Of a stretch of 64,000 nucleotides of DNA, positions 56,811 through 64,000 are shown one piece after another. The position numbers were made by a program, and so were the translations under genes. Below the pieces are notes generated by a model. The model saw only the letters and a list, made by a program, of their open reading frames with translations, was not told the origin of the DNA and ran no database searches. Origin of the DNA: Hyperoodon ampullatus (taxonomy: Eukaryota; Chordata; Mammalia; Artiodactyla; Ziphiidae); contig OX457071.1 of assembly GCA_949752795.1 (NCBI GenBank), forward strand, positions 74,985,983 to 75,049,982, read 5' to 3'. Within the stretch, counting starts at the first letter, position 1; the number at the start of each line of letters is the position of its first letter.

Positions 56811-57190
56811 CTTTTTTTATAAATTTATTTATTTATTTATTTTTGGCTGAGTTGGGTCTTTGTTGCTGTGTGTGGGCTTTCTCTAGTTGCGGCGAGCGGG
56901 GGCTACTCTTCATTGCAGTGCACGGGCTTCTCATTGCAGAGGCTTCTCTTGTTGTGGAGCATGGGCTCTAGGCACGCAGGCTTCAGTAGTTGTGGCACGT
57001 GGGCTCAGTAGTTGTGGCACGTGGGCTCAGTAGTTGTGGCTCGTGGGCTCTAGAGTGCAGGCTCTGTAGTTGCGGCACACGGGCTTAGTTGCTCCACGGC
57101 ATGTGGGATCTTCCAGAACCAGGGCTCGAACCCGTGTCCCCTGCATTGGCAGGTGGATTTTTCTTAACCACTGTGCTACCAGGGAAGTCC
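56811..57190 (-). mobile_element. CHR-family SINE, long form with an extra internal module
   Basis: Long form with the module 'gtagttgtggcacgtgggct' present twice in a row (56987-57030), one more than the related copies. Ends 'ctaccagggaagtcc'. No clear TSD. Confidence 0.95.
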
Positions 57191-58149
57191 TTAGACGAAG
57201 AATACTTTTTTGCTTCAAAAATAAAATGTGTTTGTGAGCATCAGCTGGCATATTGGCCATGGTGTTCCCATCACAAAAACCAAAAATCCCTAAACTTGTA
57301 TCCTATGTGTATTTGGACCTTCTTAGGTCCATTGTGTGATGCTCTACTGGGAAGTAATTAAGACCATGGACATAGAGAATGCCTATCTACTAAAAATTCC
57401 CCATCAGTGTCTCACTGTCACTTACAAAATTCTCCATAGATCAGGTAACTACTTCCTAACTTCAAGGATGATACAGCTCCTCAAATACTTTCTCAAGTAT
57501 TTCCTTTTCTTAGAGAAAATTTAGGGCTCAGAGTCTAAATATCCAAGCAGTAGCCTTCTACCTAAGATAAATTTCAAATATCAAGATGAAATTTCAGAGA
57601 CTTATAAAAAGCTTTTAAAATGTGATTTCTATTAAGATCTGATTTCACAATTTAAACTCAGTTACAAGGCCAAGTAGAACAAGTTTTACAGACTTGCTTT
57701 TGTGTCAATCAGCATTTTTAATTGATCTCAGAATATTCTCTATCACCAGAGGAAGTTGACCTTTCATGTTTAGATGAATGTGAAAGATAACTAATATGTA
57801 ATTCTTTTTTCCCTGTTTTCCTTCCACAATTCTTTCTCTGAGTTGCATTCTACCTTTCGGTGAAAGGCTTGTTGTCCCATCTGGGCAGCTTGAACGGATG
57901 TGCTATTAAGGAGACACAGTGGAATAAAGAAAAATGGGTTTCTCAGCCAAGTCACTACGTATCCACTGGCCTTATTTAGATGGGTCGTAAGTCTCTTTAA
58001 ACCTTGAAATTCAATGATTACAAACATAATAAAGTCCACTTGGTATAAAAGGTCTAGAGCCGTACCTGTACTCACAACAGCAGTCAGCTGTGGACAGCTG
58101 TACACGGCCTTCTGTGTACCTTGGACCAGTGGGTGTAAAGCTTCTGCAC
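57191..58149. other. Unassigned sequence
   Basis: No SINE or L1. A minus-strand 122-codon frame (57791-58159) has no recognisable domain; TATAAAAGG lies inside it on the plus strand near 58043. Confidence 0.3.
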
Positions 58150-58300
58150 AGGAAAGCACCTCTTGCTAAACCCAGGAACTTAGGAACTTATGAACTGCAG
58201 ATCCTCACCCGCACCTGATTCAGTAAGTCGTGGATGCTAGTCCCAAGGGTATCTACCTTTTTTGCAAGCATTCTGGGTGGTTCTGATATGCATGATCTCT
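58150..58300 (+). mobile_element. MER5A-like DNA transposon fossil
   Basis: 'cacctgattcagtaagtcgt' and 'gggtggttctgatatgcatg' match the right half of MER5A. Confidence 0.6.
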
Positions 58301-59124
58301 GCCCCATTCTGAGAAAACTGCCTTAGATTCAATCCAATTGTCTGTGTTTTGCATAAACAGAGAGCACAGCAGCCCTTCATTTGGTTGGCCCGTCAGGATG
58401 GGACCCGTGTGCTTCGGTTGCCGACTATGGTCACAGCCCTGTCCCCTCGTAACCTGAGAGTCAGAATTGCTCCATTTGGGCTCAGACGGAAAGAACCCCA
58501 GAGAGTGACCAGAGGGGGTGTATGGAGGCCCAGAGAAAGGCAGGCACTCAGGTGGGGGCGTGAGCACGTGTGGTTGTGAGGTAACCTGCATATATACACG
58601 TGTGCACAAGGATGGGAAGCGTCTTGAAGCTGGCTCTGCTTCAGGTGTGGTGTGTGTTCCTCTAGTGATGGGGGGCCTGGAGCGCAGAGACAACCTCTCA
58701 TCCAGGACGTCAAAGCCCAGGGACCAACTGAGGAGAACCGGCCTGGACCCCTCCGTCAGCCATACTATAAGGAAGGCAGGTCACTGGGAAACAGTCTTGG
58801 AAAAGGAGCTGCCATTCCCCCTCCCACCAGCAGTCACAGCCTGAAAGGCAGTCTTGACCCTCCCCGGCTGCTTCTCAGGAAGACTTAGAGGAGTTTCCTC
58901 TCCTCTCTGCCTCCAAGAAAGACAAGACACAAAGGAAAGCATAAGCATCAGTGAAAAAGAGAGAGTGCAAGGGTAGAGCATGGTGTGAGCTGGGCCATGA
59001 AGGCAGAGCTTGTAGAAACAATGGCAGTTTGCTTCCAATCTGCAATTAACAGGTGACTGCTGTGATTCTCGATGCTCACCCAGTTTTTTAAGCAAATGTT
59101 AACTTCCTGAGTGTTATTTTAGTT
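58301..59124. other. Unassigned sequence
   Basis: Open frames on both strands up to 146 codons (58253-58693, minus) show no domain; no repeat recognised. Confidence 0.3.
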
Positions 59125-59136
59125 AAAAGTAGACAC

Positions 59137-59342
59137 GGGGCTTCCCTGGTGGTGCAGTGGTTGAGAGTCCGCCTGTCGATGCAGGGGACACGGGTTTGTG
59201 CCCCGGTCCGGGAAGATCCCACATGCCGCGGAGCGGCTGGGCCCGTGAGCCATGGCCGCTGAGCCTGCGCGTCCGGAGCCTGTGCTCCGCAACGGGAGAG
59301 GCCGCAAGAGTGAGAGGCCCATGTACCGCAACAACAACAAAA
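59137..59342 (+). mobile_element. CHR-family SINE, compact form
   Basis: Compact body with an AACAACAACA-interrupted tail. TSD AAAAGTAGACAC at 59125-59136 and 59343-59354. Confidence 0.97.
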
Positions 59343-59450
59343 AAAAGTAGACACGGTCAGTACAGCCACATAACCAGGTATGAATGTGACTACAGGACAT
59401 GCCAACTGATTTACAAACTCAGCGAGGACACTATAATCAATCTACATAGT

Positions 59451-59874
59451 ACCTAGGAATAAGGTAAATGTCTTTTCACTTCATACATTTTAAAAGAATA
59501 CTTTTCAACAAAGGATGATGGAACAAATTGGATATCCATATACACCAAGGTGAATTTAGACCCTTACATCTCACCTCGTAAAAAAATTAACTCATAATAG
59601 ATCACAGAGCTGAATATAAAAACCAAAACCATAATACTTCTATAAGAAAACAAAGAAAATCTTTGTGACTTTGGATTAGGTAAAGAATTCTTAGATAGGA
59701 TACCAAAGACACAGTCCATAAAAAGGAAATAGTGAACTTGACTTCCTCAAGATAAAAAATGTTTGCACTTCAAAAAACGCCATTATGAAAAGATTTGCAA
59801 ATCATATATCTGGCAACAGACTATACAGAACAGTTCAACAAGACAAACAACCCAAGTTAAAAATAGGCAACAAG
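59451..59874 (+). mobile_element. L1 ORF2 fragment
   Basis: 'aaggatgatggaacaaattg', 'taggtaaagaattcttagat' and 'cttcctcaagataaaaaatg' follow ORF2; ends where the next SINE begins. Confidence 0.8.
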
Positions 59875-60190
59875 GGACTTCCCTGGTGGCGCAGTGGTTA
59901 AGAATCCGCCTGTCAATGCAGGGGCACACGGGTTCGAGCCCTGGTCTGGGAAGGTCCCACATGCCGCAGAGCAACTAAGCCCGCGAGCCACAACTACTGA
60001 GCCCGTATGCCACAACTACGGAAGCCCGCGCGCCTGGAGCCCGTGCTCCGCAACGAGAAGCCACCGCAGTGAGAAGCCCACACACTGCAATGAAGAGTAG
60101 CCCCCGCTCGCCACAACTAATGAAAGGCCACGCGCAGCAATGAAGACCCAACACGGACAAAAATAAGTAAAATAAATAAAATTTTTTTTA
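59875..60190 (+). mobile_element. CHR-family SINE, long form
   Basis: Long form missing one internal module, tail AAATAAGTAAAATAAATAAA. Confidence 0.95.
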
Positions 60191-60940
60191 AAACCCGTAT
60201 AAAAAAGAAAAGGGCACAGAAATATAATGTGCTTTGCTTCCCTGAGAGTAAATGCAGTAGCAAGACCCGCTCGCTCTTTATGGCTAATTGTATTATGATA
60301 GTGAACTACTATACACACCGTGATTGTCATCTTAGCCACGTGGAGAGGCTCTTGCAGCACAGACTCAGGATCCAGGGACACAAACACATGACAGAGGTGA
60401 GGGCGGGGTGCGGTCCCGCCCTGGGCGAGGAGGAGGTCTGGCCAGTGTATGTTCTTGAATTTGCGCATCATCGTTTCAATCGTCGTTTTTATAATGGATG
60501 AGGGACCTTATGCCTTACCATTGATAGATGATCTCTTTTCTCAAATCACAGGAATCCCTTTCTTTAAGGGATTAAGCCCAGGGCTTATTTCTGCTGCGTC
60601 AGAGCTACAGGTGTGGCCGATTCTGTTAATAGTGTTGCTGAGACACGGGAACAGCGGGCTGCTTGAAATTACGGGATTCAAAAGACACAATTTTACATGG
60701 GGGCGGGGAAAGCTCCTAACATCCTTCCCTAATGGAGCAACCTTCATGAAAACAATACATATGTTATGAAAAAATAGAAACATTAAAATAAAGTTCGTTA
60801 ACTTTCGAGAAGTTAACGTTTAATATTTGGTTTGCTATCTGCTTCATCACCTCTAAAAATATTTTACAAACATTCATGCTCATATAACGTTCATTTTAAA
60901 CATTTTTCTTTCCTCACTATTTTCTACTTTTTTTTTGCTC
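60191..60940. other. Unassigned sequence upstream of CpG island 2
   Basis: No common repeat recognised. Holds a 9-bp-stem inverted repeat (CGTTAACTT, 60796-60818). Confidence 0.35.
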
Positions 60941-60944
60941 GGAG

Positions 60945-60954
60945 TTTTAAAAGG
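60945..60954 (+). promoter_or_regulatory. TATA-like box at the edge of CpG island 2
   Basis: TTTTAAAAGG lies directly before the CG-rich region. It may position plus-strand initiation, but the match is not a canonical TATAAA. Confidence 0.2.
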
Positions 60955-62250
60955 AGCGGCCACGACAGATGAATGTTTGGACCGAGGCTCTTCCTGAATT
61001 GTTCAACCACCAAGTGCTCTGGGCTGCATTTTGACGGAGTGACCCGGGCACTCGGGCCACCGCGCGCCCCGAGGGTCAGGAAGGGGGAGCCGGCTCCGCC
61101 CAGACTGCTCCAGGTGGGCGCGGGTGGGGACGCGAGGGGACAGGGGACCCAGACGGCGCAAGGTCAGGCTGGAGGGCGGAAGTCTCAGGGGCGCGCAGCC
61201 CTGCTGGTGAGCTATCGGTTGACGTAGACCCATTTGCATCCTCCCGAAGAAGCGGCAAGATGCACCACTTGTGCCCGAACTTCGGAAAACAAGCCCATCC
61301 AATGCGCCCTCAAATGATGGAGAACGGGGTGCACATTTATGGATACAACAGAGCACCCTGCCGCTAAGCGCAGGTACCCGGGTGCGTAGAGCCGCTCAGG
61401 CTGGGGCGCCTCCCAACAGGTGGTCCCGCGCCCCAGGACAGCCCCGGACACACGCTCACCCCGCTCTCCGCCCCCCCCCCCCCATCCCCGCTGATCTGAC
61501 TGCCGGAGCCTGGAGAGGCAGGAAAGACAGACCGGGTAAAGGGAGGAGAGAAGAACAGGCGAGGGAGCGAGGGAGGGAGGGCAGAGCGCGGGCACAGGGC
61601 GTCGGCCCTTCCGCGGCCTCGCCCCCGCCCGGCCTCCCCCGTCCCCCCACCACCAATCTCTGGATGCCCGCGCCCTCCCTCGCCCTCCTCCTGGCGCCTC
61701 TCACGCGCGTGGTCGCGCGCACCCCTCACCTGCGCAGGTAAGCTTCTCCTCCCCCGCCCCCCTAATGGCGGGCTGCCCTGGGCGCTGTCTCCCCTCCCTG
61801 TCCCGTGCCCCTTCCTTCCCTCCTGTCCTCCCCTCCCCTCCGGCCCACACCGCGCCCCCTCTTACCCTCGGCATCCCCAGCAGCGCCCTCCATTGTTTCA
61901 GGGGACCCGCGGCAAAGCTCCCCAAACAGAACCGCCCAGGTGCGCGCGGCGGCGGGCGGAGGCCGAGCTGAGCGCCCGGGGCAGACACGCGCCGACCCGC
62001 GTTAACCCGGCTGCACGCGCCCTGACGCACGCCCGGCCCGGCCCTCGGGAGGTCTCTCCAATGCGGGGCGGACGCCTTAAAGAAAGCGGAGAGCGCCGCG
62101 CGGGCCAGGGGTACCCGACAAACAGGGAGCGGGGAGACAGAACCACACAGCCAGCCAGGGTAAGGGAAGAGGGATGTTCACCGAGAAGATTTCCCTGAGA
62201 GCGACACCGACAGCGTGGGAACGCAGCCCGTGGCTGTCTCGGCCGCTGCG
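60955..62250. promoter_or_regulatory. CpG island 2, probable promoter
   Basis: About 1.3 kb of GC-rich, CG-dense, SINE-free DNA with a C13 run (61469-61481). Plus-strand splice donors match well at 61738 (CAG|GTAAGC) and 62160 (AGG|GTAAGG), and a minus-strand one at 61729 (CAG|GTGAGG). This supports transcription in both directions, with alternative first exons on the plus strand. Long frames on both strands (up to 156 codons) mainly reflect absence of stops. Confidence 0.85.
61663..61737 (+). CDS. Possible first coding exon with signal-like start
   Basis: An ATG at 61663 opens a frame reading MPAPSLALLLAPLTRVVAR and six more residues to the CAG|GTAAGC donor, which splits a codon. The hydrophobic LALLLAPL stretch resembles a signal peptide or membrane anchor. 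The start context is weak (T at -3), and the frame is also open far upstream, so the true start, if any, is uncertain. Gene not recognised. Confidence 0.22.
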
Positions 62251-62284
62251 CAGATCTAAGAGGTGCTAGATACGTGACTGTTTA

Positions 62285-62465
62285 GAGTTTGCATAGCTTT
62301 GGTTATTAGAAAGGTTAAACATCCTTTCATATGTTTATTGGTATTTTCCTCCTGTGAATTGGCCATGAACGTTCTGCGTCTGTTTTTCTCTGGTTGAGCG
62401 TTTATCCTTACTGTAAATGTTTTTCCAGTTTGGTATTTTTCTTTCAACTGCTTTAGAATGTTTTA
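62285..62465 (-). mobile_element. L1M ORF2 fragment
   Basis: 'aaacatcctttcatatgttt' and 'cctcctgtgaattggccatg' are reversed L1 ORF2. Confidence 0.7.
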
Positions 62466-62934
62466 TGGGGTGAGAGGGAGAAGTGGGGCGGGGGATTCCC
62501 CTCTCCACCCCGCCATCCAGGTCCCTAATTCACTAGAGTCCTTTGAGTGCAAGCAATAAACACTGACCCTGGCTAACTTCAGCAGAAAGAGAATTCGGCC
62601 TCGAAGACCAAAGGTAGAAGAAGGAGGTGGAGAGCCTCAGGCAGGACAAGCCCCTGCGCTCCGAGGTCCAGGCACTGGAGTGTTTCCTTAGGGAACCGTC
62701 CCCTTTCAGTCCCCGTGTCCACAACTCCACATTCACACTTGGGGGCGGAGTCTCAGTGGCCCAAGGTCGGTCAGCAGCCCAGCCGCGGTGGACAGGCAGT
62801 AGGGGGCGCGGGGATGGGCGGGGGCGGGGCCCGCCCACCCAGGCCGCAGAAACAGCCAGCCCCATGGGTTCAGGTGGTCAAATTGTTTCTAATCTTAGCC
62901 CTTAGCTTTCCGGATTTCATGACATTTCAAGAAA
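62466..62934. other. Unassigned GC-rich insert between L1M pieces
   Basis: Separates two L1M fragments. Holds a GC-rich patch (62740-62850) with the CTCF-like site annotated next. Confidence 0.35.
62793..62810 (+). promoter_or_regulatory. CTCF-like site
   Basis: CAGGCAGTAGGGGGCGCG closely follows the CTCF core (approximately CCASYAGRKGGCRS). Binding is inferred from the motif only. Confidence 0.4.
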
Positions 62935-63150
62935 GCATTCTTTATCTCAAGCTTATACTTTTTTTTTTTAAATGACCCATTTATTTTAGTATTTTTGTGT
63001 TTGCCTCTTTCACATTTGAATCTTCATCCCATCTGGAATTTCTTTTGCTTTTTCTAAGAGGCGGGGCGGGGTTCAGTTTTATTGTGTTCTGAAAGGCAGG
63101 CAGAGTTGTCCACACCATTTATTGGACTAGCCGTTTCTTCCTCGTGGGCG
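62935..63150 (-). mobile_element. L1M ORF2 fragment
   Basis: 'ttgaatcttcatcccatctg' and 'gtccacaccatttattggac' are reversed L1 ORF2, likely the same element as 62285-62465. Confidence 0.75.
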
Positions 63151-63414
63151 ACACCACCTGTAATGTGGATCTTTACTCCGTAAGATTCCCACAGAGACCT
63201 ACGGCTATTCCTGAACACCATCCTTTACTCCAGGGACCGGGCTCTGAGGGCTGGAAGATCCCACGGCCTCTGGGTGGGCTTGGAGGGGGACAGGGTCGAG
63301 GACAGAGCCTGTCTGCCTAGCAGAACCCGGGACAAGTTCAGAGCTCAGAAACACGGGCTCAAGGGACAGTGGATGGAAGAACTGCCAGCAGGGGAGTTAG
63401 TGAACCCTGAGGAG

Positions 63415-63560
63415 TCCACACCAGCGTGTGCACACACAGACTGTGCGCACACGCTCCCTTATGCAGGCACACGTGTGGACGCACACGTTTGCACACCTGT
63501 ACACACATGCACAAGCACAGACACAAACCCAGACGCAGACCCCAACACACATATGACACA
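63415..63560. repeat. Degenerate CA/CACG-rich tract
   Basis: Imperfect CACA, GCACAC and ACGCAC repeats over about 145 bp; open frames here are Cys/His-rich artefacts of the repeat. Confidence 0.85.
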
Positions 63561-63704
63561 CCTGCCTACTCAACGCACAGAACTTCCAGCAACCAGACAT
63601 TTAGAGAAATAAAACAGGATAAAAAAATTAGGACGTCAATCTGATCGTTAATAGGGGTTCCAGGAAGAGAAAACTGAAAAAAGTAATAGGTAAAAATACT
63701 TTTT

Positions 63705-63895
63705 GGGCCTCCCTGGTGGCGCAGTGGTTGAGAGTCCGCCTGCCGATGCAGGGGATACGGGTTCGTGCCCCGGTCTGGGAGGATCCCATATACCGCGGAG
63801 CGGCTGGGCCCGTGAGCCATGGCTGCTGAGCCTGTGCATCCGGAGCCTGTGCTCCGCAACGGGAGAGGCCACAACAGTGAGAGGCCCGCGTACCA

Positions 63896-63921
<26 letters not shown>
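63705..63921 (+). mobile_element. CHR-family SINE, compact form, young subfamily
   Basis: Same variant set as the copy at 2143. A long uninterrupted A tail (about 30) indicates a recent insertion. TSD AAAAATACTTTTT at 63692-63704 and 63922-63934. Confidence 0.98.
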
Positions 63922-63929
<8 letters not shown>

Positions 63930-64000
63930 TTTTTATAAAAATTTAAAGAGATATTTCTGGAGTTGTGTTCAAGGGTTTTCTCATTAAAAGCACCAGTCAA

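Noticed and set aside
63359..63600. Cys/Val-rich minus-strand frames
   Set aside because: Translation of the CA/CACG-rich tract only.

Overview
This is vertebrate, specifically cetacean, nuclear DNA and not microbial. The deciding evidence is the repeat content. About 33 copies of a tRNA-derived SINE that opens with GGGCTTCCCTGGTGGCGCAG are scattered on both strands. I recognise this as the CHR family of whales, dolphins and hippos. Many copies are the compact form with the GAGCGGCTGGGCCCGTGAGC core, which I associate with toothed whales; that assignment is from memory of the family, not a database search. Artiodactyl-type L1 3' ends, older L1M, L2, MIR, MER5A and solo or partial ERV LTRs fill most of the rest.

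Layout. 1-9.3 kb: a block of overlapping L1 3' ends with SINEs, including an oddly permuted L1 at 8.78-9.30 kb, plus two short minus-strand stretches that read like decayed protein sequence (5.7-6.0 and 6.8-7.3 kb). 9.6-17.2 kb: paired SINEs, two ERV LTRs (about 11.2-11.7 and 13.0-13.5 kb) and a long minus-strand L1M carrying two SINEs. 17.2-22.7 kb: mostly repeat-poor sequence with a candidate LTR and a MIR. 22.7-33.6 kb: SINE-rich with ancient MIR, L2 and MER5A fragments. 33.6-38.2 kb: the quietest stretch, without SINE or L1, holding a CRE/CCAAT cluster. 38.3-49.7 kb: L1 and SINE mixtures, a 98-bp tandem repeat and a 74-bp duplication inside an L1. 50.2-51.2 kb: a strong CpG island. 51.2-60.2 kb: repeats again. 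60.95-62.25 kb: a second CpG island. 62.3-64 kb: L1M pieces, a possible CTCF site, a CA-rich tract and a young SINE.

Genes. I cannot name any protein-coding gene here. The two CpG islands are the best evidence for genes. The first has a good minus-strand splice donor after a short open frame. The second has consensus splice donors facing both ways from one palindrome, which suggests divergent transcription. If these are first exons, their remaining exons lie outside the window or in the unassigned sequence. Nearly all long open frames in the window are readings through SINEs, L1 ORF2 remnants or stop-poor GC-rich DNA.

Limits. Repeat names and ends are by eye. Ends supported by a target-site duplication (TSD) are good to a few bases; those of old repeats may be off by tens of bases.
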